The translations under genes and the position numbers were made by a program. From Gp7-AA10 sp035636095 (GTDB taxonomy: Bacteria; Acidobacteriota; Thermoanaerobaculia; Gp7-AA8): 64,000 nucleotides of DNA. The notes under the pieces are model-generated. The model was not told the origin of the DNA. It did no database searches and saw only the letters and a list, made by a program, of their open reading frames with translations. The stretch covers positions 9,491 to 73,490 of the forward strand of contig DASPZU010000105.1 in the NCBI GenBank assembly GCA_035636095.1. The letters run 5' to 3'. This document shows, one piece after another, positions 25,519-34,025 of this stretch (the stretch's first letter is position 1; each line of letters opens with the position of its first letter).

Positions 25519-26727
25519 CTACCAACTATGAACCGTGCCGTCAGTTTTTCGGTTCACCGGCAGATAAGCGCGATCGTATGGAAACTTCGCCGCCAATGAC
25601 TCGTCGATATCGACGCCCAGCCCCGGGGCGTCGCCCGGATGCATGAACCCAGCGTCGAATGTGTAGCGGTGCGGAAACACGCGATCGGTCTCCGCGCTAT
25701 GTCGCATGTACTCCTGGATCCCGAAGTTGTGCACGCTCAGATCGAAGTGCAGAGCCGCCGCCATGCACACCGGACTCAAGTCCGTTGCGCCGTGCGATCC
25801 GGTCTTGACCTGATACAGCTCGGCCAGCGCCGCGATCTTTCGCAGATGGCTGATTCCACCTGCGTGCACGACCGTGGTCCTGATGTAATCGATGAGCTGC
25901 TCCTGAATGAGCTGATAGCAATCGTAGATGGTGTTGAAGACCTCGCCGACCGCGATGGGCGTAGTAGTGTGCTGCCGGATCAGGCGGAACGCTTCCTGGG
26001 CTTCGGCTTCGGTCGGATCTTCGAGCCAGAAGAGATGGTACGGCTCGAGACTCTTGCCGAGGCGAGCGGCTTCGATGGGCGTCAGGCGGTGATGCGCGTC
26101 GTGGAGCAGGAGCGGCTCCGGACCAAGCTCGGTGCGCAAACGCTCGAAGAGTTTGGGTACGACTTCGAGATACGCGTTGGTGTCCCATCGCGTCTCGAGC
26201 GGCTTGTCCTTCTCCGCGGGTTCGTAGAACATCGCGCCGCGGCCGACCCCATAAGCGTTCGGAATTCCCGGAACGCCGCATTGTGCGCGCACCGCCTTGT
26301 AGCCCAGCGAGAGAAAGCTGCTCACGGCCTTCACTGTCTCCTCGATGGTGTTGCCGTTTGCGTGGCCATAGACCATGACACGATCGCGTGAGGCACCGCC
26401 GAGAAGCTGATAAAGAGGAGTGTTGAGCGCCTTGCCGCGAATGTCCCACAAGGCGCAATCGACGGCAGCGATGGCGGACATGGTCACCGGACCGCAGCGC
26501 CAATAGCCGCCTTTGTAGAGATAGTGCCAGGTATCCTCGATCCTTCGCGCATCGCGGCCGATCAGAAGCGGGATGACGTGATCATTCAGATACGACGCAA
26601 CAGCCAGCTCGCGGCCATTGAGCGTTGCGTCGCCGAGTCCATGAATCCCGTCCTCAGTGATGAGCTTGAGGGTGACGAAGTTGCGGCCGGGCGAGCAGAC
26701 GATGACCTTGGCGTCGGCGATCTTCAT
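25519..26727 (-). CDS. manD: D-mannonate dehydratase, enolase superfamily (ManD/RspA type)
   Basis: The enzyme converts D-mannonate (or D-gluconate) to 2-keto-3-deoxygluconate, feeding KdgK. The 402-residue chain starts with KIADAKVIVCSPGRNFVTLK. It shows the family stretches MVYGHANGNTIEETV, the metal ligands in LLHDAHHRLTP, WLEDPTEAE and AVGEVFNTI, TGSHGATDLSPV, and the diagnostic C-terminus YDRAYLPVNR...DGTVHSW. ATG 26727 is preferred over 26736 because family members begin with MKI. It lies just downstream of the exuT-like carrier gene in the same orientation. Confidence 0.88.
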   Translation of the reverse strand: MKIADAKVIVCSPGRNFVTLKLITEDGIHGLGDATLNGRELAVASYLNDHVIPLLIGRDARRIEDTWHYLYKGGYWRCGPVTMSAIAAVDCALWDIRGKALNTPLYQLLGGASRDRVMVYGHANGNTIEETVKAVSSFLSLGYKAVRAQCGVPGIPNAYGVGRGAMFYEPAEKDKPLETRWDTNAYLEVVPKLFERLRTELGPEPLLLHDAHHRLTPIEAARLGKSLEPYHLFWLEDPTEAEAQEAFRLIRQHTTTPIAVGEVFNTIYDCYQLIQEQLIDYIRTTVVHAGGISHLRKIAALAELYQVKTGSHGATDLSPVCMAAALHFDLSVHNFGIQEYMRHSAETDRVFPHRYTFDAGFMHPGDAPGLGVDIDESLAAKFPYDRAYLPVNRKTDGTVHSW

Positions 26728-26752
26728 CGGTCGCATTCTCGCATGTGCAGAG

Positions 26753-26834
26753 GAGAGCGGGCGTCTGGCCCGGGGAGAAAGAAAAAGTGATCAGGCGAGA
26801 CGCCTGATCACTGCGGGCGGGACGCCCGCTCTCC
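26753..26834. repeat. Palindromic repeat, family B
   Basis: GGAGAGCGGGCGTC...GACGCCCGCTCTCC arms enclose GTGATCAGGCGAGACGCCTGATCAC. The repeat lies between manD and the exuT-like gene, and the last eight codons of the carrier (GERASRPQ) lie inside it. Confidence 0.85.
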
Positions 26835-28091
26835 GAATGGCTCGAACGTCGGCGCGAGAAGGTGATTGACGGCGAACGCGATCAGATAGGCCGAGGCGCA
26901 GATCGCGAACAGAATGGTGTAGCCGGCGGTGACGTCGCCGATGGCGTGATAGCGATCGAGCAGCCGCCCTGCGAACCATGGGAAGAGCATCCCGCCGATC
27001 GAGCCCGCCATCCCGCCCAGGCCGATGATGGTGGCGACGTCCTTTTTCGCAAACATGTCGGAGACGGTGGTGAAGAGATTCGCCGACCACGCCTGATGCG
27101 CGGATGCCGCCAGACCGATGATGAGAACCGCCGGCCAGTCATCGACCTTCGTCGCCAGCAGAATCGGCAATACCAAAAGGGCGAAGAGAAACATTCCTGT
27201 CTTTCGCGCACGGGTGACGCTCCAGCCGCGGCGCGTGAGATAACCGGTCAGCCAGCCGCCGGCGATGCTCAGCACCGTCACGATGGCGTAGATGGTCACC
27301 AGGTGCAGCCAGCTCTTCTTGATGTTCAGGCCGCGCGTGGCTTTGAAATAGTCGGGCAGCCAGATCAGAAAAAACCACCACACCGGATCGGTCATGAACT
27401 TTGCGACGATGAACGACCACGTTTGCCGGTGACGCAGTGCGCGGATCGATCCCATCGGCACGCCGCCAGCGCCCTGCTCATCTTTGTCGCTGCGGATCCA
27501 TTCCAGCTCTGCAGCCGAGACGCCCTTCCGTCGCTCGGGGACGTCGTAGAGTGGAATCCAGAATACGAGCCACAACAGGCCGACGACACCGGCGAAGATG
27601 AACGCCCATCGCCAGCCGAGATTGAGAGCGATGATCGGGACGGTGGCCGGAGCAATGATGGCGCCGACGTTCGTCCCGGAATTGAAGATGGCCGTGGCAA
27701 ACGCGCGCTCGCGCTTTGGAAACCACAACGCCACCGCCTTGATGGCTGATGGGAAATTACCTCCTTCACTCACGCCAAGGGCAACTCGCGCGGTGAAGAA
27801 TCCTGCCACTGACCCCACCAGGGCATGCGCCATCGCGGCCACACTCCACAACGCGATCGAAAGCGCGTAGCCGATCTTCGTTCCATAGCGATCGACAAAC
27901 CATCCGAACAGCAGCAGGCCGACGGCGTAGGCTCCTTGAAATGCCGAGTTGACCAGGCCGAACTGCTCGTTTGTCCAGCCCAGCTCGCGGTCGAGAAACT
28001 CTTTGATCAGAGCGAGGATCTGACGATCGATGTAATTAATGGTCGTCGCGAAGAAAAGCAGTGCGCAGACGCTCCATCGCACACGGCTCAC
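26808..28091 (-). CDS. MFS hexuronate transporter (ExuT-like)
   Basis: The 427-residue, about 12-helix carrier of the anion:cation symporter branch of the MFS. It shows RWSVCALLFFATTINYIDRQ at the N-terminus, GWFVDRYGTKIGY (motif A) in the first cytoplasmic loop, and ARVALGVSEGGNFPSAIKAV. It should import galacturonate, glucuronate or their unsaturated forms with protons. The start overlaps the stop of the FucD-like gene (ATGA type). The C-terminal tail is contributed by a family B repeat. Confidence 0.87.
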   Translation of the reverse strand: MSRVRWSVCALLFFATTINYIDRQILALIKEFLDRELGWTNEQFGLVNSAFQGAYAVGLLLFGWFVDRYGTKIGYALSIALWSVAAMAHALVGSVAGFFTARVALGVSEGGNFPSAIKAVALWFPKRERAFATAIFNSGTNVGAIIAPATVPIIALNLGWRWAFIFAGVVGLLWLVFWIPLYDVPERRKGVSAAELEWIRSDKDEQGAGGVPMGSIRALRHRQTWSFIVAKFMTDPVWWFFLIWLPDYFKATRGLNIKKSWLHLVTIYAIVTVLSIAGGWLTGYLTRRGWSVTRARKTGMFLFALLVLPILLATKVDDWPAVLIIGLAASAHQAWSANLFTTVSDMFAKKDVATIIGLGGMAGSIGGMLFPWFAGRLLDRYHAIGDVTAGYTILFAICASAYLIAFAVNHLLAPTFEPFGERASRPQ

Positions 28092-29401
28092 GCCGTGGCC
28101 ACCGTCTCGAGCGCTTGCCAGACACGACCGGCGGGGAACTGATATGCCGCCAGCGATTCCGGCTTCATGGTGATGCTGTAGCCGGGACGCGCCGGCGCGA
28201 GGTAGCGCGCGTTGCGAATGACGACCGGATCGACAAAGTGCTCGTGCAGATGATCGACGTACTCGCAGAGGCGGTCCTGCAGGCTCCCGCTGACGGCAAT
28301 GTAATCGAAGATCGAAATGTGCTGCACGTATTCACAGAGGCCGACACCTCCCGCATGCGGACATACCGGCACTCCGAATTTCGCGGCCATCAGCACAACG
28401 CCCAACACTTCGTTGACGCCGGCCATACGGCAACTGTCGACCTGCAGAAAGCGGATGGCGTTGGCCTGCAGGAACTGTTTGTAGAGGACGCGGTTCTGGC
28501 AGACTTCGCCGGTGGCCACACCGATGGGCGCGACGGCGCGGGCAATGGTCGCATGGCCTAACACATCATCAGGGCTGGTGGGCTCCTCGATCCACCACGG
28601 TTGAAAACGCGCCAGCTCCTGCATCTGCAGGATCGCTTCTTCGACATCCCAGCATTGATTCGCGTCCATCATCAGACGCCGCTGGTAGCCGATCTCTTCG
28701 CGCATCAGGGCGGCGCGGCGGATGTTGTCGCGCAGGTTCGTCCCCACCTTCATCTTGAAAGCGGTCCAGCCTTGCGCGATGGCTTCGCGACAGAGCCGGC
28801 GGACCTTCTCATCGGAGTAGCCCAGCCATCCCGTCGAAGTGGTGTACGCCGGATAGCCCTCGCGCCGCATCTCGGCCTCGCGCTTCGCTTTTCCGGCCGC
28901 CTGCCTGCGCAGCATCTCCAGCGCTTCATCAGGCGTCAGAGCATCGGTGATGTAACTGAAGTCGATGGCGTCGACAATCTGCTTCGGGTCGAGGTCGACG
29001 AGCAATTTCCAAACCGGCTTTCCTTCGCGTTTTGCCCACAGATCCCACACCGCGTTCACCAGCGCGCCCGTCGCCATGTGGATGATGCCTTTCTCCGGGC
29101 CCAGCCAACGCAGTTGCTTGTCGGCCGTCAGAGTGCGTACGAACGCCCGAAGATCGGCAATGATGTCGTTGAGCCTGCGGCCCACGACGTGATGCTTCAG
29201 CGCATGCACCGCCGCCACGCAGATCTCATTTCCTCGGCCGTTCGTGAACGTCAGGCCGTCGCCCGTCACTCCGCTGTCGGTGACGAGCGTGACGTACGTG
29301 GCCGAGTAGTCGCCGAGGTTCAAAGCGTCGGAGCCGTCCAGCTCGCGCGAGGTTGGAAAACGGATGTCCAGCACGCGGACGTCGGTGATCCTGGGGTTCA
29401 C
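28088..29401 (-). CDS. L-fuconate dehydratase-like enolase-superfamily enzyme
   Basis: The 437-residue protein starts at GTG 29401, overlapping the SDR stop (GTGA); the longer frame upstream is antisense noise. It shows the FucD/ENOSF1 features RVLDIRFPTS, the catalytic lysine in TAFKMKVG, metal ligands in MMDANQCWD, WIEEPTSPDD and ATGEVCQNR, and CPHAGGVGLCEYVQH. It dehydrates a six-carbon sugar acid, most likely L-fuconate, to the 2-keto-3-deoxy acid. In a pectin locus the substrate may be L-fuconate or L-galactonate released from side chains. It is coupled to the SDR and carrier genes. Confidence 0.86.
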   Translation of the reverse strand: MNPRITDVRVLDIRFPTSRELDGSDALNLGDYSATYVTLVTDSGVTGDGLTFTNGRGNEICVAAVHALKHHVVGRRLNDIIADLRAFVRTLTADKQLRWLGPEKGIIHMATGALVNAVWDLWAKREGKPVWKLLVDLDPKQIVDAIDFSYITDALTPDEALEMLRRQAAGKAKREAEMRREGYPAYTTSTGWLGYSDEKVRRLCREAIAQGWTAFKMKVGTNLRDNIRRAALMREEIGYQRRLMMDANQCWDVEEAILQMQELARFQPWWIEEPTSPDDVLGHATIARAVAPIGVATGEVCQNRVLYKQFLQANAIRFLQVDSCRMAGVNEVLGVVLMAAKFGVPVCPHAGGVGLCEYVQHISIFDYIAVSGSLQDRLCEYVDHLHEHFVDPVVIRNARYLAPARPGYSITMKPESLAAYQFPAGRVWQALETVATA

Positions 29402-30168
29402 TGATTGACTCCGCTCGCCAGAAATCCACCATCGACGACCAGAACCTCGCCATTGACGAAGCTGGCCGATTCCGATGCCAGAAAAACGCATGCGCCGGCG
29501 AGCTCCTCGAGCTGCCCAAAACGGCGGAGTGGAGTCCGCAACAAAAACTCTTTGCCGCGCCCGGTGCCGTCCAGAAGAGCTGCGTTGAGCGCTGTCCGAT
29601 AGACACCGGGAGCGATGGCATTGACGTTCACTCCACGATGCCCCCACTCCACTGCCAGTGCGCGCGTCAGACCGGCAACCGCAGATTTGCTCGCGGTGTA
29701 GGCGGCCACTTCATACAGACCGACGAATGACGCCAGAGACCCTATATTAATGATGCGGCCGTAGCCGCTGCCGAGCATCTGGCGCCCGAAAACCTGGCAC
29801 GCTCGCAGAGTGCCGGTCAGGTTGGTCTCGATGATCGAATCCCACTCTTCTTCGCTCACATCCAGCGTCGGCGTGCGCTTCGTGATCCCGGCGCAGTTCA
29901 CCAGGATGTCGACCCGTCCGAACGCCGCGATCGTCTGACGCAGCGCATCCTCTAATGATGCGCGATCTGTGACATCGGCGGTCACGCGCAGTGTGCGCCG
30001 GCCTCGCGCCTCGACTTCCTTTGCGGCCGCGTCGACCTGCTCACGGCGGCGCGACATCGGAATGACGTCCGCTCCCGCCTCCGCCAGTCCGCGCACCAGC
30101 GCCAGACCTATGCCCGAAGTTCCGCCGGTGACGACGGCCACGCGGTCTGCGAGAGACAGCGTCTTCAA
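29398..30168 (-). CDS. SDR-family dehydrogenase (sugar-acid/KduD-like)
   Basis: The 256-residue classical SDR has a cofactor loop VVTGGTSGIGLALVRGLAEA, NAG-type motif VNCAGITKRTPT, and the catalytic tetrad S...Y-x-x-x-K in GSLASFVGLYEVAAYTASKS. It resembles 2-keto-3-deoxygluconate 5-dehydrogenase and gluconate or fucose dehydrogenases. The coupling to FucD suggests it oxidises the same sugar or reduces a hexuronate. It overlaps the GntR gene by ATGA at its start. Confidence 0.82.
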   Translation of the reverse strand: MKTLSLADRVAVVTGGTSGIGLALVRGLAEAGADVIPMSRRREQVDAAAKEVEARGRRTLRVTADVTDRASLEDALRQTIAAFGRVDILVNCAGITKRTPTLDVSEEEWDSIIETNLTGTLRACQVFGRQMLGSGYGRIINIGSLASFVGLYEVAAYTASKSAVAGLTRALAVEWGHRGVNVNAIAPGVYRTALNAALLDGTGRGKEFLLRTPLRRFGQLEELAGACVFLASESASFVNGEVLVVDGGFLASGVNQ

Positions 30169-30908
30169 GTGGCGGACCCCATCACCCGCGATGGAAGCAC
30201 TCCCGGATCTTCGGAAGCCTGGGCCATTCGGGCCAGGTCGAGATGTCGGGTCATTTCTTCCCGTGCCCGCTCCGGATCGCGATCGCGGATGGCCTGATAA
30301 ATCCGACGATGCATCTCCGCCGATTCCTTGAGATCCTTTGCGCGCTCGACCGTCATTCGCCGCTGCTCATAAACCAGCGACGAGACCATCTCTACCAGTG
30401 CCTGCAGAACAGGATTGCCGGAAGCCGCTGCCACGCCGCGATGAAAGCGGACGTCGTGCACGAGAAACGTCTGCGGCTCACTGAGGTTCGCGAACATCCC
30501 CGTGACTTCTTCGGCCATCGGCGCAAGGCGATCGGCGAGGCCGCGCTCAGCCGCCAGGCCGGCAGCGCCGACTTCCAGCACTCTGCGAGCTTCAAAGATT
30601 TGCTCACGGGTGAAGCCATGCAGTGCCGCCAGAAAGCTGAGCGGACCCGCGCCGAGGCGGGGCGGGCCGGCGGTGATGAAGGTCCCGGCGCCTTGTCGCG
30701 ATTCGATCACTCCCATCGCCGCCAACGCGTGCAGTCCGGCTCGAACGGTCGGACGGCTTACGCCCAACTCCTGCGCCAATTCACGCTCTGCGGCCAGCCG
30801 GTCACCCGGCCGCAGTTGGCCGCGTTCGATCAGAAGCGCAACGTGCCGCACCACCTGTTCGGCTGCCTGAATTTCCAATGGGGGCGACGCTGATTTTTCG
30901 GTGCCCAT
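30165..30908 (-). CDS. FadR-subfamily GntR transcriptional regulator
   Basis: The 247-residue protein has an N-terminal winged helix (RPGDRLAAERELAQELGVSR, then PTVRAGLHALAAMGVIESRQ) and a C-terminal all-helical FCD effector domain. The FCD domain has the metal-binding pattern D...H...H: HDVRFHRGVA and EMHRRIYQAI. ATG 30908 is chosen; the frame upstream is shadow. It heads the SDR-FucD-carrier-ManD unit and is divergent from the pectinase gene. Three TGG-N5-CCA-like sites lie in between, so it is probably a uronate-responsive repressor of the locus (inference). Confidence 0.87.
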   Translation of the reverse strand: MGTEKSASPPLEIQAAEQVVRHVALLIERGQLRPGDRLAAERELAQELGVSRPTVRAGLHALAAMGVIESRQGAGTFITAGPPRLGAGPLSFLAALHGFTREQIFEARRVLEVGAAGLAAERGLADRLAPMAEEVTGMFANLSEPQTFLVHDVRFHRGVAAASGNPVLQALVEMVSSLVYEQRRMTVERAKDLKESAEMHRRIYQAIRDRDPERAREEMTRHLDLARMAQASEDPGVLPSRVMGSAT

Positions 30909-30917
30909 GGGTCGAAA

Positions 30918-30971
30918 TGGCTTGACCAATTCTCCACAGACGTATGCAGTTGTCAACGTATGGCTTGACCA
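30918..30971. promoter_or_regulatory. Paired candidate operators for the GntR repressor
   Basis: TGGCTTGACCA occurs at 30918-30928 and again, identically, at 30961-30971, 43 bp apart (about four helical turns). The second copy contains a TTGACC -35 box (30965-30970) that, with TAGCAT at 30989-30994 (18 bp spacing), could drive the pectinase gene. The first copy lies ten bases before the regulator's ATG. Confidence 0.6.
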
Positions 30972-31035
30972 CTTTAGAAAATCCACAGTAGCATCGATTC
31001 TCTTTCCGCGCTGATTCAAAGCGAAAGGTGCAAAG

Positions 31036-31046
31036 TGGTCTGACCT
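31036..31046. promoter_or_regulatory. Third candidate GntR operator, abutting the pectinase start
   Basis: TGGTCTGACCT is a near-perfect FadR-type TGGTC-N-GACCA palindrome. It ends at the base before the ATG at 31047. Confidence 0.55.
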
Positions 31047-34025
31047 ATGATTGCAATCCTCATTCTGCTGTGGACAGCCCCTCACCTGCCGCTCCGCGGG
31101 GCGAGGGCACTCAATAGAGTCCTTCTCCCCGCTCGCGGGGAGAAGGTGGCCGAAGGCCGGATGAGGGGCGTTGTTGTTGCGCAGGACGGCAGCGGCGACT
31201 TCAGGACGATCCAGGAGGCACTCGACGCAATCCCGAGCGACAACGCTCAGAACCGGATCATCCTCATCCGGAATGGTACGTATCACGAAAAGTTGAGGGT
31301 CACCGCGAGCCATGTGTCCCTGGTCGGCGAGGACCGCGACAAGACACGCATCGAATTCGCGGAGCTTCGGCGCAACTGGCGCGCATCGCATCCCGACGAT
31401 TGGGGTGCTGCCGTGATCAACATCGCGGCCACCGATGTGATCATCGCGAACCTCACCGTGCATAACACCTTCGGAGGCGACCACGATCATCAGTTCGCGA
31501 TCCGCTCGATGGACAACGCGAATCGCATCGCCATCCTGAACGCGAACGTCATCGCGGACGGCGGCGACACGTTGAGCCTATGGAACAGCGAATCGGGTTT
31601 GTCGTACTACGCCGATTCGTATTTCGAAGGCTGGGTCGACTATCTCTGTCCGCGCGGCTGGGCATACGTGACCAACAGTCGCTTCTTCGGCCACAACCCC
31701 ACGGCCAGCATCTGGCACGACGGCAGTAAGGACAAGGATCAGAAGTTCGTCATCCGCCATTCACAGTTCGACGGCGTTCCGGGGTTCGCGTTAGGCCGCA
31801 ATCATCGCGATGCGCAGTTCTACCTGCTGGATGTCGAATTCTCATCGAACATGGCCGACAAGCCGATCTATCCTTCATCCGCCACCACGCCGCGACCGTG
31901 GGGCGAGCGGTACTACTACTCGAATGCGCACCGGCAAGGCGGCGACTTCGCCTGGTTCGCAGACAACTTGCCGTTACGCGACGAAGACATCACGCCCGCG
32001 TGGGCGTTCGAACACAAATGGGACCCCGCGCAACTGCCCTCGGTTCTTCCGTTCGCCGCTATTCCGAATCCGGAAAACGGCGCGCGATGGATCGATCCTG
32101 CCGGAATCCCATTGCGATGGACGCCGGCGCGCAACGCCGCGGCGGAGCGCGTGTACTTCGGCAAGACGAATCCGCCGACGGAAACTCATACGCGCGACAC
32201 CGGCCCGCTCGAACCGGGCGCAACGTACTACTGGCGCGTCGACGCCGGGCCGATCTGGTCTTTCCGCGCCGATCCGCGAACGGTTCGCATCGCGCTGGTC
32301 GGCGATTCCACGGTGACGGAGAAGCAGGGCTGGGGCGTCGGTTTCAAATCGTGGATCAAGGAGGACGCTGCGGTCACGAACGCCGCTCGGGGCGGCCGCA
32401 GCTCCAGGAGCTATCGGGCCGAGGGGCATTGGGACGAAATTCTGCGGCATCGGCCGTCGCACATCCTCATTCAGTTCGGCCACAACGATGTCCCCGGCAA
32501 GGGATTGGATCGCGAAACCGATCTGCCGACATTTCGGGCAAACATGGCCCGCTACGTCGACGAAGCGCGCGCGGCCGGAGCGAAACCCATTCTGATCACG
32601 CCCCTGACGCGCAGATCATTCTCCGCGGACGGACACATTCGATCGGATCTCGTCGATTACGCCGAGGCGACGCGACAGGTGGCGACGGAGAAAAATTTAC
32701 CGCTGATAGATTTGCATGCGAAGAGCGTGGCGCTCCTCGACCGGTTAGGCCCGTCGATCAATGCGGCCATCAGTCCCCTGAAAGACGACGGCACCATCGA
32801 CAAGACCCATCTCAACGCATCAGGCAGCGCACTCTTCGGCGCATTGGTGGCCGAGGAGCTGCGCAGCGTTGTGCCCGAAATCGCTTCGTCCATCAGACCG
32901 CCGAAGGCGCCTGTCATCCAGGCGCCGTGGTCAGTGCGAATGGCCGACTCCGTGATGCGACGAACACCCGATCCGCTGCTGCTCGACGTCGATGACACTC
33001 CGAAGTGGGATTACACACAGGGTCTGGCGCTGCTCGCGCTGCAGCAAGTCGCACATCGTACCGGCGACGCGCGCTACGCAAAGTACATCGAGACTTACTG
33101 CGACAAGATGATCGACGCCGATGGAAAGATTCGCGGCTATAGGGCCGACGAGTACAGCCTCGACCGCGTCAACGCCGGTAAGGTCCTCTTCCAACTGCGC
33201 GACGAGAAGTACCGCAAGACCATCGAGATGCTGCGACAGCAGTTGCGCGAGCAGCCGCGAACGTCAGAAGGTGGGTTCTGGCACAAGAAGCGGTATCCGA
33301 ACCAGATGTGGCTCGACGGCCTGTACATGGCTTCCCCCTTTCTCGCGCAATACGCAAAAACGTTCAATGAACGCGCCGCATACGACGACGTGATCAACCA
33401 GTTCGTCCTCATGGAAAAGCACGCTCGCGATGAGAACACAGGGTTGCTGTACCACGGCTGGGATGAAAGTCGGGAGCAGAGATGGGCCAATCCGCACACC
33501 GGCCGCTCATCGGCATTCTGGGGCCGGGCGATGGGCTGGTATGGAATGGGTTTGATCGAGACTCTCGACTTCGTTCCGCTCGATCATCCTCGGCGGCCGG
33601 AGCTGATTGCAATCCTGCAACGGCTCGCGGAGGGAATCGCGAAAGTCCAGGATCCGAAGAGCGGCGTTTGGTGGCAGGTTCTCGATCAACCCGGGCGCGA
33701 GGGCAACTATCTCGAGTCTTCCGCCTCGGCCATGTTCACGTTCGTCCTGCTCAAAGGTTCGCGACTCGGATACATCGATGAAAAGTACGCCAGCATCGGC
33801 CGTCGGGCCTATGAAGGTGTGCTGCACGAGTTCATCGAAGTCGACAAGGACGGACTGGTGAACATCCACCGCGCCGTCGCCGGCGCGGGACTGGGCGGCA
33901 ATCCCGAAAAAGACCGCTATCGCGATGGAACCTACGCTTATTACATCAGCGAAAAGGTTCGGAGCAACGATCCGAAAGCGATCGGACCCTTCATCTTTGC
34001 CAGTCTGGAGATGGAGCGACGTTGA
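31047..34025 (+). CDS. Three-enzyme pectinase: CE8 pectinesterase - CE12 acetylesterase - GH105 hydrolase
   Basis: The 992-residue exported protein begins with a short signal-like segment (MIAILILLWTAP). A repeat-encoded insert follows (about residues 12-42). A CE8 pectin methylesterase beta-helix is next (about 45-325; VAQDGSGDFRTIQEALDAIP, FEGWVDYL, FALGR). A short Fn3-like linker leads to an SGNH rhamnogalacturonan acetylesterase (about 412-620; block I VGDST, block III FGHND, block V DKTHL). A GH105 unsaturated galacturonyl/rhamnogalacturonyl hydrolase closes the chain (about 627-992; KWDYTQG, MWLDGLYMASP, GRAMGW). The combined action would remove methyl and acetyl groups and then cleave the unsaturated end sugar made by a lyase. 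Its 3' end overlaps the convergent PL1 gene by 35 nt. Confidence 0.9.
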   Translation: MIAILILLWTAPHLPLRGARALNRVLLPARGEKVAEGRMRGVVVAQDGSGDFRTIQEALDAIPSDNAQNRIILIRNGTYHEKLRVTASHVSLVGEDRDKTRIEFAELRRNWRASHPDDWGAAVINIAATDVIIANLTVHNTFGGDHDHQFAIRSMDNANRIAILNANVIADGGDTLSLWNSESGLSYYADSYFEGWVDYLCPRGWAYVTNSRFFGHNPTASIWHDGSKDKDQKFVIRHSQFDGVPGFALGRNHRDAQFYLLDVEFSSNMADKPIYPSSATTPRPWGERYYYSNAHRQGGDFAWFADNLPLRDEDITPAWAFEHKWDPAQLPSVLPFAAIPNPENGARWIDPAGIPLRWTPARNAAAERVYFGKTNPPTETHTRDTGPLEPGATYYWRVDAGPIWSFRADPRTVRIALVGDSTVTEKQGWGVGFKSWIKEDAAVTNAARGGRSSRSYRAEGHWDEILRHRPSHILIQFGHNDVPGKGLDRETDLPTFRANMARYVDEARAAGAKPILITPLTRRSFSADGHIRSDLVDYAEATRQVATEKNLPLIDLHAKSVALLDRLGPSINAAISPLKDDGTIDKTHLNASGSALFGALVAEELRSVVPEIASSIRPPKAPVIQAPWSVRMADSVMRRTPDPLLLDVDDTPKWDYTQGLALLALQQVAHRTGDARYAKYIETYCDKMIDADGKIRGYRADEYSLDRVNAGKVLFQLRDEKYRKTIEMLRQQLREQPRTSEGGFWHKKRYPNQMWLDGLYMASPFLAQYAKTFNERAAYDDVINQFVLMEKHARDENTGLLYHGWDESREQRWANPHTGRSSAFWGRAMGWYGMGLIETLDFVPLDHPRRPELIAILQRLAEGIAKVQDPKSGVWWQVLDQPGREGNYLESSASAMFTFVLLKGSRLGYIDEKYASIGRRAYEGVLHEFIEVDKDGLVNIHRAVAGAGLGGNPEKDRYRDGTYAYYISEKVRSNDPKAIGPFIFASLEMERR
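31078..31169. repeat. Palindromic repeat, family A, in the pectinase N-terminus
   Basis: It has CCCCTCACC, CTTCTCCCCGCTCGCGGGGAGAAG and GGCCGAAGGCCGGATGAGGGGC segments. It is read in frame directly after the signal peptide, giving PLRGARALNRV and LLPARGEKVAEGR. It is the same kind of element as in leuBC and the GH28 gene. Confidence 0.85.

Noticed and set aside
22778..25525. Long N-terminal extension of the PHP-like protein (start at 25525)
   Set aside because: The extension is not hydrophobic or conserved-looking, whereas ATG 25444 has AGGGAGG and is followed by a normal signal peptide.
28088..29647. Longer FucD-like frame starting at 29647
   Set aside because: The extra 82 residues are antisense to the SDR gene. 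GTG 29401 overlaps the SDR stop and gives the family length.
30165..31490. 441-residue GntR frame starting at 31490
   Set aside because: The extra part is antisense to the pectinase gene and crosses a family A repeat. ATG 30908 gives a normal FadR-type length.
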